Part shown: positions 42,846-54,180 of the stretch, in pieces
Layout of the letters: every line of letters starts with the position of its first letter
How positions within the stretch are numbered: position 1 is the stretch's first letter
From: Semisulcospira habei
Taxonomy: Eukaryota > Mollusca > Gastropoda > Semisulcospiridae
Length of the DNA stretch: 64,000 nt
Direction: 5' to 3'
Assembly: GCA_036245525.1 (NCBI GenBank)
Contig: BTPG01000001.1
Location: 183,898,663-183,962,662, forward strand
Notes under the pieces: generated by a model
The model's database searches: none
What the model saw: only the letters and a program-made list of their open reading frames with translations
What the model was told of the DNA's origin: nothing
Made by a program: the position numbers and the translations under genes

Positions 42846-44923
42846 GTGAGTATATAATACACTTTTCTGTAGTTTTACCTGGTTTTTTTTTTGTTGTTGT
42901 TGACAGATTTATATACTTCTGTCATTGTTTTTTGCTGTTGTTTGTCTCTCAGCCCAGACACGCAACATCATAATGATTGTACATGTTATTCCAGGGGTGT
43001 TGCCAGAAGAGATAGGCACCGCAAGGCCATAAGCATCACCCTTGAATAGTATGCATCTTCAGGAATTTAGGATTTTTTTAACCTTGGGGATCAGTAAACC
43101 CTGGGCTCAGTGTATGCATTACACTAATTTCTAAACGAATTGCTGTTATGCTGACAAGATAGCATGTCTTGTTTTATCATGTCATAATGTTTTATTGCGT
43201 CTTTTCTATAGATATGCAGTCAATTATTATATTATATTCTGCAACATTTTGCTTGATATGGTACCAATAACAGGCAGATGTGATTACGAGAATCGAATCA
43301 AGATGTCCGAGTCAGATTTTGATTTGGGTCAAGTAATGACATTTGTCTGCTTATCGGCACTATATTAAGTAAAATGTTGCTCTATATCATTCACGTACCC
43401 AGTCCAAAACAAAACTTTACCAGAGTCCTTCTGATTTCCTACATTGGCGCTGAAGTGGTCAATTTCACTATATTTGGACATGAAACTTCCCAGCTTGACA
43501 CTACCCATTGAAATGTACTCAACTTAAATCCACGCAGGCGTTCATCCACCCAGTGCAAATATGTTAAATTCCTTTCATTTTCCATTTATTTTTAGAACTA
43601 AATAAATTTAGCATGAATCTTCACAGCATGATTCCGCCCAGCATAAACCAACAAAGGATGAATTTACTGAGATAAAAACATCTCAATAAAATAGTGATAG
43701 CACAACACTGGGTAGATTTACACCCAGGTGATTCAAGCTGTATAGATTTCCGCTGGGTATTTTCACTTTTTTTTTTTAGATTTGCGCTGAAACACAGCGA
43801 ACCTTACCCCTTCAGTGCCATTGATAGTGGCACTGTGTGTACTACATGTGCTAGAAAAATAACGTCACCACAAAACTCTTTGACGTCACAGTCTAGGGCC
43901 CGCATAGTCTGGAGTTCAGTCAGACTTTTCTGAAATGTTGCAAATGAGGTGCCGTAAAGTTTACAGCACATAGGCTGAAGAGAACTTTACTGTCCAACAC
44001 CAAATGTACGCTTCAAACAAACAGAACCCATCAAATCTGACTGCTGAACACATTTCATCATAAGAAGTACCCAACGGAGAAAGAAACACGCTTAAAAAGA
44101 TGGGTACAACACAATTTATTAATATTTCGGGTAAATACCCTTTGTCAAAATAGACAAACAAACAAACAGAGAGATTAGCCACTACTTATCTTTATTCGCA
44201 GAAGGAATGTGGCCTTTTCATCATGCATATTTCATGATGACATTTCATCATGCATATTCCCTCTCGCACACCTCCGATTTTGGAGAAAACAGGCGGATAA
44301 GCTAAGCTGCCTTAGATGCGACCACTGACATTAATAACTATGTCTATTTATGAACCTGGGTGTGAATCTTCCGATGTGCGTTTGTCTCTGCCCAAATGGT
44401 TACCTATGTTATGTGCAACGTATTGGACTGTCGATTGACTCAGTGCAGAGATTTCGTTTGATTGTGCGTGTTGTTGAGTAAAGTTTACTCGTAATTAGAA
44501 CACAGATAATGACGAAAAATGCCAGCATGTTTGTTTATTTAGTCCTTTTCTAAGGTTGTCACTATCACTAGCGGACATCAGTGTCATTAGTCTCAATAGT
44601 ATTGTGATTTGGTTCGCGTGTTTACTGCTGTCTGTTCTCTGTTGATGTGTGTGTATGGGATAGAAATTTTGAGTGTATGTTCACACTAAGAAGTATTTCA
44701 TTACTGGTGCGCATAAGGAGCTTGCTAATTTGATAGTATGAGCATATTTAACGTTTTTGTTTTGACAGCCTCCGGATTGAATCTTTCTGGTCTGCAAGGG
44801 ATTATGGGAAGGAAAGTATATCAAGAAAGTTCATGAATATTAATTTGCTTGTTATACAGTATATCAGTACATGTGAAGGGGAAATTTTATGGAGTGGGTA
44901 CATACATGTATGTGTGTGTGCAG
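42846..44923 (+). other. intron, no clear element
   Basis: 42992-43050 has GGGGTGTTGCCAGAAGAGAT and CATCACCCTTGAATAGT, perhaps a decayed foldback element. Around 44125 the phrase AATATTTCGGGTAAATACCC resembles known invertebrate repeat text. 44218-44265 has CATCATGCATATT twice. Otherwise nothing is recognised. Confidence 0.4.
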
Positions 44924-45064
44924 GCGTATGTGCAAGGACGGCGGTGCGGATCATGTCAGGAGGGCTATTTTCACCTGGATGAGTCCAACCAACAGGGCTG
45001 CCTGGAGTGTTTCTGTATGGGCATCACCAACCAATGTACCAGCTCCACTTACTATCGTGATACG
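44924..45064 (+). CDS. HSPG2: perlecan-type exon: EGF before laminin IV
   Basis: Acceptor GTGTGCAG|GCG; donor ACG|GTCAGT; 47 codons, phase 0 at both ends. The peptide AYVQGRRCGSCQEGYFHLDE through QQGCLECFCMGITNQC and SSTYYRDT has six cysteines. CLxCFCMGIT-QC-SS-Y is the signature of the module that leads into a laminin IV domain in perlecan and laminin alpha chains. Confidence 0.95.
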
Positions 45065-45375
45065 GTCAGTCAGTAGGGCAAGGCTCTGCCATGTTTGTTG
45101 TTCCTATTTAAAAATGGGAAGAACTTTGAAATGGTGTTCAGCAGTGTGTTCCATAGCATGCACATGTCATGGGCAGGCAGGCCCCAAATTCTGGCAAAGA
45201 AGTAAGACAATGACGTCAAATCAAGCTATGGAAACCTTGCTGGAGAACATAGTTTTGGCGCCAAACACCATATGTGTGTGTGTATGTGACAGCAGCTAGC
45301 ACCTGTGTTTGTGGATGAGCAAGCTTAAAACTTAAGGATATTTTCCCCACAAGAATTCACCCGAGGTAGTTTTTG

Positions 45376-46276
45376 GATCACGTGCAAAGCAAAAGTGAAT
45401 CTATGTTCTGTGCCAGTGGTCATCCGTCTGTTGTCCGTCCACCCGCTGTCGTCCGTGGTAAACTATAACATTGGCATTTTCTTTGAGACTATTCAAGCTA
45501 CACTCTTCAAACTTGACCCAATGATACTTTGTGGCAAGACCTTTCTAAACATACCAATTTCAGTGACCTCTCACAAAGGTAAAGGTCACAAGGGATCAGG
45601 AAATATATAAAAAATAGCTATATTTTGACATAATTTATTTTTTTCTCAAATACTAGTCACAACTTCAAACCCAAACTTGGTACCTGATGGTAAGACCTTT
45701 CTATAATACTAATTTAGTTGATTCCTCAAAAAGTCAAGGGTCACAAGAAGTCAGGAAGTAGGTCCAAAATAGGCATATTTTGACAAAAGATGTTTTTTGC
45801 TCAAATACTATTCACAACTTCAAACCCAAACTTGCTACAGAGATACCTGATGGTAAGACCTATCTTTGCATACTAATTTAGATGACCCCGCAGAAAGGTC
45901 AAGGGTCAGAAGAGCTCAGGAAATAGGTAAAAAATAGCCATATATTGACAAGAAATTTTTTTTTTTTTCTCAATTACTATTCGCAACTTCAAACCCAAAC
46001 TTGGTACAGAAATACCTGATGGTAAGACCTATCTATGCATGCTCATTTGGATGACCCCTCGGAAAGGTCAAGGGTCACAAGAGCTCAGGAAATAGGTAAA
46101 TAAATAGCCATATTTTGACAAGAAATTTTTTTTTTCTCAATTACTATTCACAACTTCAAACCCAAACTTGGTACAGCAATACCTGATGGTAAGACCTATC
46201 TATGCATACAAATTTGGATGACCCATTGGAAAAGGTCAAGGGTCACAAGAGGTCGGCAAACGTGTATAAAATACCA
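45376..46276 (+). repeat. GGTCAAGG repeat, copy 6, left part
   Basis: Starts GGATCACGTGCAAAGCAAAA and has the GTCGTCCGTGG head. About five units follow with CTATGCATGCTCATTTGGAT and AAAGGTCAAGGGTCACAAG. It is cut after AAAATACCA by DIRS C and continues at 52690 (TTTGATGGAATTGTAATTAT). Confidence 0.88.
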
Positions 46277-46295
46277 TTTGTTTTCTCAAAACACA

Positions 46296-46473
46296 TTACC
46301 GATGGTATTACTTTTAGGAAAAGGTTCCTTGCTAGTCTAATTTTAGCCCAAAATTGTTGTGTACGAGTATGGTCATGATGGCATGTGAGGGGTGCCATAG
46401 CTACGGCGGTAGCCTTCCTTCCGGTTCAACCACGCATGCGCTCAGCGCTTACCACTTCAGTTATTTTCTTTGC
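46296..46473 (+). repeat. DIRS C left inverted terminal repeat
   Basis: TTACCGATGGTATTACTTTT through TTTTCTTTGC. Matches 52472-52649 inverted, with a handful of mismatches. The better preserved ends contrast with the scrambled interior. Confidence 0.9.
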
Positions 46474-46925
46474 TAGTCAGCAGTAGGTTGTGTACGCCTT
46501 GTGCTCTCTACGATCGGACGTTTTGTCTTCAGTGGAAGACGGGTGTTTCGAGGATTTCCTAGGAGGGAGAGAGAAGTTTTGTGGCCTTTGGGCTTGGACG
46601 CTTTCGTGTGGTTACAATTTCGGCGTGCCGGTTCTCAGAAGACACCTTGTGAACTTGACTCACTAGTTGGCTGGTCGGCTTGTGTCCTCCTAGGCTGGTG
46701 CCTTTTGGCTTCGCCCTTGGCTAGCTTCGTAGACTCGGATGCTACCTGGTTGCTGCCTGTGTCTCGCGGTTTTGTTCCTACTTTGCCGTACCAGTTGACT
46801 GTCGTCTCTGCGTCCTACCCCGTTCGCAGCCCTTGGCCTGACGGAACCGGTCTTCGTCGCCTTTTGGTGGGACGGCACCGGGCTACACTGCGTGCCTGTC
46901 CTTTTTCGTGCCTCTTCTTTTGCTT

Positions 46926-47260
46926 ATGGCAAGGTAAAATCTCGGTCACTGCTTCCGTCCGGCGCTCAGGGAAAGGGTAGAGCGCTGTGCGTCAGCATAC
47001 GCCGTGAACTCTTCTTCGTTCGTTACACTTCGTTTTGCGTGCCTGCGGGGGCACATTCGCTTGCATTTCAATGCTATGCTTTGTTTTGCAGTTGGCACTT
47101 ATACACCTGTTCAGATGTGGCTGATGCCAGTGGCCATTGACAAACATGAGTTTGCCTGCCTGTTCGCCTGTACGTCTACGCCCCTGGCTGGTAGAGAGTG
47201 GACTCAGCTATGGAGCTTACCGACATAATCGGCCGACACCAGCACGGACGAAGGGTCAAA
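46926..47260 (+). pseudogene. DIRS C ORF1 start with intron, eroded
   Basis: Exon 1 ATGGCAAG (46926-46933), then an intron (46934-47091, 158 nt; donor GTAAAATCTCGG, acceptor TTGTTTTGCAG). Exon 2 starts TTGGCACTTATACACCTGTT, where the Cys/His cluster is already degraded. GGAGTGGACTCAGCTATGGAG-like text near 47200 corresponds to the W-x2-LW phrase of other copies. No continuous frame follows. Confidence 0.75.
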
Positions 47261-47267
47261 CACCGGT

Positions 47268-49100
47268 AAGAACCACAGACCCGACTAGTGGGTATTACCT
47301 GGTGTGAGGACAGTCTACGCCGCAGCTTAGGCCGCGAGCCCGTCCTCCTGCACCGGCAGCAGGCACAGACCCGACTAGTGCACGCTGTACGGTCGCAGAT
47401 ACAAGAGCTAAGCTTCGAAGCAGACCCTCTTCTCAGCAAGTATAACACGCTGGTGATCACCACAGACCCGACTAGTGGTGCTTACCAGACGTTAGAACAG
47501 TTATGCTGCGACGGCGGTCGCGAGCAGTTCTACCACACCGGCAGCTTACACAGACCCGACTAGTGTACGCTGTCCGGTTCGGTCGACCTCGTCGACACGA
47601 GATACCTTACAGTATCACAGGCGACTGGTGGTTCTGGCAGGCGACACTACAGTCAACGCTGCGACTTCGGTCGCGTTCCTGTTCTCCTACACCGGTAGCT
47701 ACCGCAGACAGACTAGGGGACTTTCCGGTGCGGACGTGTCGTCGACACGGGATATCTTACAAGTACATCACGGCAGTTCTACAGACCCGCCTCTGTGGAC
47801 TCTTCCCGGTTCCGCCGTCTTCAGCGGCAAGTTCGGCGCGGGAACAGGTTCAACACCGTTAGCTGGTTTCACACATACGTTGCTGCTTACAAAATATGGA
47901 GCCTTGTCCTCGTCGCTCTTAACGCAAGAGGTCAGCGCTTCAGGCAGGATCTCCCCGAGGGGTTCTGGTCCAAGGGCAGTGCTGCGGCGATAGATTCTAC
48001 GAGAGAAGAAAGAACTCCTTCGCTGGTAGCAGGTTCCGTCCTCAGAGGACGGCTCGGGCTACACTCCTACGGCAAGAACGCAGCTCTACAGTCCGGTTCC
48101 GGTTCCTCACTCAGTCGAGCGCACTTGCCGGACACACTTCCTCTCTTCAGGGAGCGGTAGTAGACGCGCTGCGTGCAGTTGGGACTTGGAGTCGTGCGGA
48201 GCGGTTCTTCGTTATTCGCCGCCATACAAGTCTGCGCCGGCACGCTGGTGGGGACTTCCTATGACCAGGTTGAGACAAGTACCCCGAACAGATGAGTCTT
48301 CGAGACCATTCGACTTCCACTCGTTAGATTGGGGAGTTAGGCGCACCCATCACGAGGCGACCAAGGATAACAAGGTGGGACCCAAGTCGGGAGCAATGGC
48401 TTGTTGCCCCACACAGAGCGCACTTCGCCTATCAGAGATCGCCTGGCGGAGACGAGATCGCCGGACAGAGACGCCCAAGAGTAACGAGGGGGGACCCGAG
48501 TCAGGGTCAGTGACTTGTTGTCCCGGGCCAGTAAAGCATAAGACACCTTTCCTGGGCGCTTGTCAGCTGGAGGATTAGCTGACAAAACTCTGCTTAGAGG
48601 CCTAAAACCAATGATTCTTCTGCCGGCCTGGCGTCGGCTTCTGACCAGACCTCGCTCCCAGGCCTGGCTCAGTCGGCGGATCATCGACATGACAGCGAGA
48701 CCCTTACACTCACGGGACCCGGCCTCGAGAGATGACCGCTCCACTGTCCGTCCGCAGGCCAGAGTGGACAAGCGACAGTTTGACAGAGCCGGCTAGAGTA
48801 ACAAGGGGGGACCCAAGTCAGCGAGTGACCTAGACGTCCCGGTCCAGTAAGCTTGTAGTCGCTTTTCGCGGAGGGCCCTCCTAAGGTTCCCTTACCGTGG
48901 CGACCAAGATACCATATCTTGAGCACTTGCCAGCCGGAGTGATAGCTGGCAACCCCCCTTCTTCGGATGGCTAAGACCAATTAATTCTGCCGGGCTGGCG
49001 TCGGCAACCGAACCTACGACGCTTCCAGTCCCGGTCCAGGCGACAAATCATAGGACATGCAGAAGCCACTGCTCGGCTTCTCGGGCTCAGGTCAGTGACG
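47268..49100 (+). repeat. DIRS C ORF1 hypervariable repeats
   Basis: CACAGACCCGACTAGTG recurs at about 47275, 47365, 47462 and 47555, with CGCGAGCCCGTCCTCCTGC between. A second repeat type carries a GGGACCCAAGTC/GGGACCCGAGTC phrase near 48380, 48500 and 48810, and GCCGGCCTGGCGTCGGCTTC near 48620 and 48990. Frames on either strand through these are not conserved. Confidence 0.75.
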
Positions 49101-50984
49101 CTCGTCTAGGTGAGAGCATGACTCGCGCGGTAGCGTGCACGTTTGGGTATGTTAGTTGTCGTGGTACGGCACCTAGAGCCTTTTCATTCCAGCTAGGCGT
49201 TTTAACCCTTTTGCCACAGGTGTTAAAATGTTGCACTCCCAGTGGCGCGGCGGTTCGCCAGACCGCTGGGGCACAACACCTCTTATCCTTAAAAGGCTAT
49301 AATCCTGGAACCACTGAACCGTTTACTTCAGCCTTGAGAAAATGGAGATGAGAAAACAGGGTGGTATTCTGACTCTTTCAATAAGTATTGATTAATTAAT
49401 TTATTATTATGATTATGATTATTTGGGCGCCCTCGCCCGGGCTATACTCGCGTTGGCGCCATCTCCCGTGGCGGGCTACACCGGCACTTCTACGGCTTGC
49501 GGCTTCAGCAAGAGCTACAGGACCGCTGCACTTCACACGACAAGTTCCCGGCTCAGTGATGTTGGGCCACGCCCTCGCCCCGACCGTGCAGACGAGAACC
49601 CGCTCTAGTTGCAGTGCAGAGAGACGACCCCACGATGGGACCCTTTCCCGGCAATCAGTCACGATCTTACAGTTCGCCTGTCTTCGGAAGCAGTGCTCAC
49701 TACACAGAGACCAGGGATACATGGAACAGGAGACGCCGTCCCAGGTCCATTGGGTCGCTACGAATGGGAAGTCGGGCGCGCTGAAGTTCTTCGTCGCCGT
49801 TCGAGTTCGTGGGACCGGCCCTCGGAGACTACGCTGTTCCTTCCAAGTGCTGGGTCCACCTTCATTGGATCGCCGCCGCCCGGGTTCCCCGGGCTTCGGA
49901 GCATTTAGACATCCGTTCTCCTGCATGCGGGACAGACAGCTTATTCCGCTTGGATCCAGAGGACATCGTTTACCGTGGCTGGGCGATGATAGCTACTCCA
50001 CGTCGCTACGCTCGCAGTTACGGGAGGTCTTGGATTCGCCGCCAGCTGCCTGCAGATAGAGGAAGGAGTCTCCTCTGGCCTTGGACGAAGCAGGTCCCCT
50101 CATCGAGTCAAGCATTTCAAGTCTCTTCCTCATCCGTTCGGGTGCCGGGTCCTTGTCGCCGGCTTCTGTCTCCACTTCAGGACGCTGGGAGGCACTGGTG
50201 GCATCAACTTGTGATCCTACTTCTCTTCCGCTGCCAACGCTTCGCTGCAGCTACAGACTGCGTCTGATGGTTCGAGATACCGCCCTGCACACTTCTCGCG
50301 ACCGACCGAGTTGGAGAGCCGACCACGCAGGGCTCTGCGCGGTGGTGACCTTCCTTGGGCCCCCCCCCCCCCCCCCCCCCCCCCCCTGGGCAGACCCACA
50401 AGGAGGCTAACAAGGACGGTGGCACAGCCGATTCACGCTGCTTCACAGCTGGATGTAGCAGTCTTCCAGGTACTCTGAGACTAGACAGGCGCGCGGTCAT
50501 CGCAGACCGTCGGACGGGATTGGCAGGGACCACTCTTCCGCGGAGGCGCAGTTCGTCTGCTGCACCTGATGGTGGCTTACATCCGAGGGATGGAGGCAAC
50601 GTTTGTGACACCGACGGCACAGTCCCGGGAATGTCATGGCTGCATACTCCATGCGTGTGTTGTTGCCTAGCAAGTAGCAGTCTACCTTCATGGAGGTCAG
50701 CGCGTTCGAGGACTGGTCCGACCGACCACACTGCGGGGGCCTTCTTCGGTCTACTTCGGGGATAACGCACACAGCTCAGATTTAGCCTCTGCTAAGAGTA
50801 GTTCTCGGCTCGTCGCGTCCTTCTCCCGGCGGGGTGCTACCCTCCACTTCGCATTGACCTGGCCTTGGTCAGCGGCGACCAAGCCCTGCTGTCCTCTTCC
50901 AAGACGACAGTTTCGGGACCTCGCGGAAGCTCTCGCTTGCCTGGGTGGAGTCGATTTGGAATTCCGGCTTTCGGCGGCGCCTGA
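49101..50984 (+). pseudogene. DIRS C ORF1/pol remnants, unreadable
   Basis: Fragments align by eye to other copies. GATTCGCCGCCAGCTGCC near 50035 and GGCCTTGGACGAAGCAG near 50080 match the ALDEAAR block of ORF1. AGGAGGCTAACAAGGACGG (50400) follows a 28-base C run. ATGGTGGCTTACATCCGAGG (50570) matches RNase H VVAYIQ. CCTTCTCCCGGCGGGG (50820) matches the DALSR region. Frames are lost. Confidence 0.6.
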
Positions 50985-52220
50985 CCGGAGCGGAGGGACT
51001 TGCCCTCACCTGGCTCTACTCGACCCGCTTCGAGCCGATCCAGCCGGAGAGACTACAGGACGTGTCTAGGAAGACTTGCTTCTTGGCCCTCACCTCAGCC
51101 TCCACGGTCAGCGAGTGCGCTCCCTTCGGCGCGTTCCGCCTGGTGGCAGTCCCGGACAGTCGGTTCTGTTCACCTGCTACCCTACCCGACCTTCGTAGCA
51201 AAGACCAGATCCTCTTGACTGCTTCTCTTGGTCACCACTTACACAGTTACGTTTTTTCACCAGCGAGACCCGTAGTGGCTATTACCTGGTGACGGGACTC
51301 CCAAAGTCACTTCCGGGCCTGGTCTGTGCCCCCGGGCTGGAAGAGCAATGGACTCAGCTGTGGGGCTTTTACCGTCGTGGACTTCTGACACCGGCACGAT
51401 ACAGGGTCAAACACCGGTAAGAACCACAGACCCGACTAGTGGGTATTACCTGGTGAGAGGACAGTCAACACCGCAGCTTAGGCCGTGAGCCCGTCCTCCT
51501 GGGCCGGCAGCGAACACAGACCCGACTAGTGCACGCTGTCTGGTCACAGAGACTAGACCTGAGGTTTCAGTCAGACCCACTTCTCTGAACATAAAGACAC
51601 TCTGGTAATCACCACAGACCCGACTAGTGGTGCTTGCCAGACGTTAGAACGCTCATCATCATCACGACTTCGGTCGCTGGCTCATTCTACTACACCGGCA
51701 GCAGGCACAGACCCGACTAGTGCACGCTGTCCAGTTCCGCCGTACTTATCGGCTCGCTACAGAAACGTCCTCCTGCATCGGCAGCTTCCACAGTACGTAC
51801 AACCATTACAGATCCAAGCGCCACCCGTGTGTCCAGCTACAGGACCCGGTACGAGCGTTACGAGGGCACCTGCGCTGGAACAAAGCCGCTACGCAGGGGA
51901 CTCGCCCTCCTACTCCTTCCCTCCCCAGGTAGAATGGCATCTCAGCACAGACGTTTCCTCCTGGCCTCGGTCATTGATGACCTCCCTGCCGGGAACTCGC
52001 CCCTGATACAGCAAACATCAATTTCAGGGCACACAAGAACAGAACTTGGCCACAAGCCTAGCATTCGACTGCAACTGTGCTGTCTAGACTTGTGGCAGCT
52101 GTGTTAGCGAGCGGAGTCTTCCCTCGCAAGATTCTACCTGAGGGACCCCTCCACCCAGCGCCAGAACCTTCGTGGTGGGGGACATTGGGACGGCGCAACA
52201 CTCCCTCCCGGCGCCCTAGG
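50985..52220 (+). pseudogene. DIRS C tyrosine recombinase, split
   Basis: The first piece (to about 51265) reads LALTWLYSTRFEPIQPERL, DVSRKTCFLALTSASTVSE, where the catalytic Arg of ASRVSEL is Thr. After an ORF1-derived insert (51266-51795) the second piece resumes (CAACCATTACAGATCCAAGC, AGGACCCGGTACGAGCGTTA). It ends near GGCGCAACACTCCCTCCCGG (52190-52210). The HxxR and Tyr boxes are hardly readable. Confidence 0.75.
51266..51795 (+). repeat. ORF1 segment duplicated inside recombinase of C
   Basis: Contains GAGCAATGGACTCAGCTGTG, GGGCTTTTACCGTCGTGGAC (the W-LW-FYRR phrase of ORF1) and CACAGACCCGACTAGTG at about 51425, 51519, 51613 and 51705, with the same intervening text as 47180-47570. It sits between the middle and C-terminal parts of the recombinase. 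Confidence 0.8.
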
Positions 52221-52334
52221 CGCCGTTGGTATCTTTGCTAAAATTAGAGGGAGGTTGCTTGGAGATGACAGCTCTAGCCGCCTCGATGGCATGGGTAGGG
52301 GCGTTATAGCGGCACCCGCCTCCTGTTCGGGATT

Positions 52335-52432
52335 CTTCCTAAAAGTAATACCATCGGTAATGTGTTTTGAGAAAACAAATGTATTTTTCTTTAAAATAGA
52401 TTTTTTTGAAAAATACTTACCGATGGTATTAC
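52335..52432 (+). repeat. DIRS C internal complementary region
   Basis: CCTAAAAGTAATACCATCGG mirrors the left end; TTCTTTAAAATAG through ACTTACCGATGGTATTAC mirrors the right end; junction AACAAATG. Confidence 0.9.
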
Positions 52433-52471
52433 TCGAAGGTCCCTCCCACCTGCCCCGCTTGCCGCTGGTCC

Positions 52472-52649
52472 GCAAAGAAAGTGACTGAAGTGGTAAGCGC
52501 TGAGCGCATGCGTGGTTGAACCGGAAGGGAGGCTACCGCCGTAGCTATGGCGCCCCTCACATGCCATCATGACCATACTCGTACACAACAATTTTGGGCT
52601 AAAATTAGACTAGCAAGGAACCTTTTCCTAAAAGTAATACCATTGGTAA
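52472..52649 (+). repeat. DIRS C right inverted terminal repeat
   Basis: Inverse of 46296-46473. The right extension runs to 52689. Confidence 0.9.
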
Positions 52650-52689
52650 GTATTTTTCAAAAAAATGTATTTTAAAGAAAAATACATTT

Positions 52690-52952
52690 TTTGATGGAAT
52701 TGTAATTATTATCAACATTTTTGCAAACTTTTCAATCAATTTGGCACAAAGGCTGATGATAAGACCTTCCAATGTATACTAATTTAGTTGACTCATCGCA
52801 AAGGTCAAGGGTCACGGGGGTTGGACAGATGTGCGAAAACTGATTAAATTTTGAGAAATGTATTTTGTTGGTGCAGAAGCCATTTCTTTACTTATTTTCA
52901 CATGTGTGGATCGGTCATACACGTGAGCCATAAGGGCTTTGCCTTTCTTGTT
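52690..52952 (+). repeat. GGTCAAGG repeat, copy 6, right part
   Basis: Resumes after DIRS C and ends with CACGTGAGCCATAAGGGCTT and TGCCTTTCTTGTT. Confidence 0.88.
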
Positions 52953-52959
52953 ATTATTA

Positions 52960-54180
52960 TTGGCTCAAGTGCGAAGCAAAAGTGAGTCTATGTTTTGGTC
53001 TAGTGGTCATATGTCCGTCCGCCATCGTCCGTCCACCGTCGTCTGTGGTAAACTTTAACGTTTGCATTTTCTCGGGGTTTATTCAAGCCACAGTCTTCAA
53101 ACTTGGCCCAAGGATACTTTGTGGCAAGACCTTTCTAAACATACCAATTTGAGTGACCTCTCACAAGGTCAAGGTCACGGGATTAGGAAATAAGTCAAAA
53201 ATAGCTATATTTTGACATAATTTTTTTGTTCAAATACTATTCACAACTTTAAACCCAAACTTGGTACAAAGATACCTGATGGTAAGACCTTTCTATGCAT
53301 ACCAATTTGGTTGATCCCTGAGAAAGGTCAAAGGTCACAAGTGCTCAGGCAATAGGTAAAAATAGTCCTATTTTGACAAAAGATGGTTTTTCTCAAATAC
53401 TATTCACAACTTCAACCCCAGACTTGTTATAGAGATACCTGATGGTAAGACCTATCCATGGGTGGGACTTTCTGGCTACAGCCGAATTCCCCCCCCCCCC
53501 CCCCCCAATTTTGTTTTCTTTTCTTTTTTTTTTTCACTTAAAAAGTGCCCCTAGACTCCCTTTTCAGGATTCAACTTCTTTTTTTCAGGATTTAACTTTT
53601 TTCTGTCCCACCCATGCCTGTCTATGCATACTAATTTGGATGACCCCTCGGAAAGGTCAAGGGTCACAAGAGCTCAGGAAATATTCACAACTTCAAACCC
53701 AAATTTGGTACAGAGATACCTGATGGGAAGACCTATCTTTGCATACTAATTTGGATGACCCCTCGGGAAGGTCAAGGGTCACAAGAGGTTAGCAGATGTA
53801 TGTAAAATGCAAATTTTTTTAATAAAATTGTATGTATTATCAACATTTTTTAAATGTAGTAAAACTGTTGCCGCTAGGGTTTCACGTGAAAGAAAAACAG
53901 AAGATAGTGGTAGAAAACCCTTTAAAATAGAAAATTTTTGAAAATTTTTAAATCTAATTTGGCACAAGGGCAAATGTTGATAAGACCTTCTTATGCATAC
54001 TAATTTAGTTGACTCATCGCAAAGGTCAAAGGGGGTTGACAGATGTGTGAAAAATGCTTACATTTTGAGAGAACATGGATTTTGATGGTGCAGAAGCTAT
54101 CCCTTTACTTATTGTCACAAAGTTCCCACATATGTAAATCAGTCATACACGTGAGCCATAATGGTTTTGCCTTTCTTGTT
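52960..54180 (+). repeat. GGTCAAGG repeat, copy 7, near full length
   Basis: Complete head (TTGGCTCAAGTGCGAAGCAA, AAGTGAGTCTATG), GTCCGTCCACCGTCGTCTG, several inner units and the full 3' end (CACGTGAGCCATAATGG, GCCTTTCTTGTT at 54180). A unit at 53325-53337 has the perfect AGGTCA-A-AGGTCA. It is interrupted by a small TIR element at 53457-53620. Best copy for defining the family. Confidence 0.9.
53457..53620. mobile_element. small TIR element, CATGGGTGGGAC ends
   Basis: CATGGGTGGGAC at the left and GTCCCACCCATGCCTG at the right are inverted. The interior has poly-C (about 53491-53507), poly-T and a doubled TTTTTCAGGATT. It cuts the CCTATCTATGCATAC phrase of the host repeat. The CATGGG end resembles the CAGGCATGGG end of 31772-32413. 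Confidence 0.65.

Larger units (their letters stand above)
46277..52689 (+). mobile_element. DIRS1-like retrotransposon C, scrambled
   Basis: A 6.4-kb copy with 178-bp inverted terminal repeats (46296-46473 and 52472-52649) and an ICR (52335-52432). Left TTTG and right CATTT borders as in the others. The interior is badly eroded. ORF1 exons, RNase H scraps (GATGGTGGCTTACATCCGAG near 50570) and two recombinase pieces can be placed, but no long frame survives. An ORF1 segment is duplicated inside the recombinase. It splits GGTCAAGG repeat copy 6 without target duplication. Confidence 0.88.

Noticed and set aside
48337..48980. Minus-strand frames in DIRS C (144 and 99 codons)
   Set aside because: They cross repeated units of the ORF1 linker and have no counterpart in other copies.
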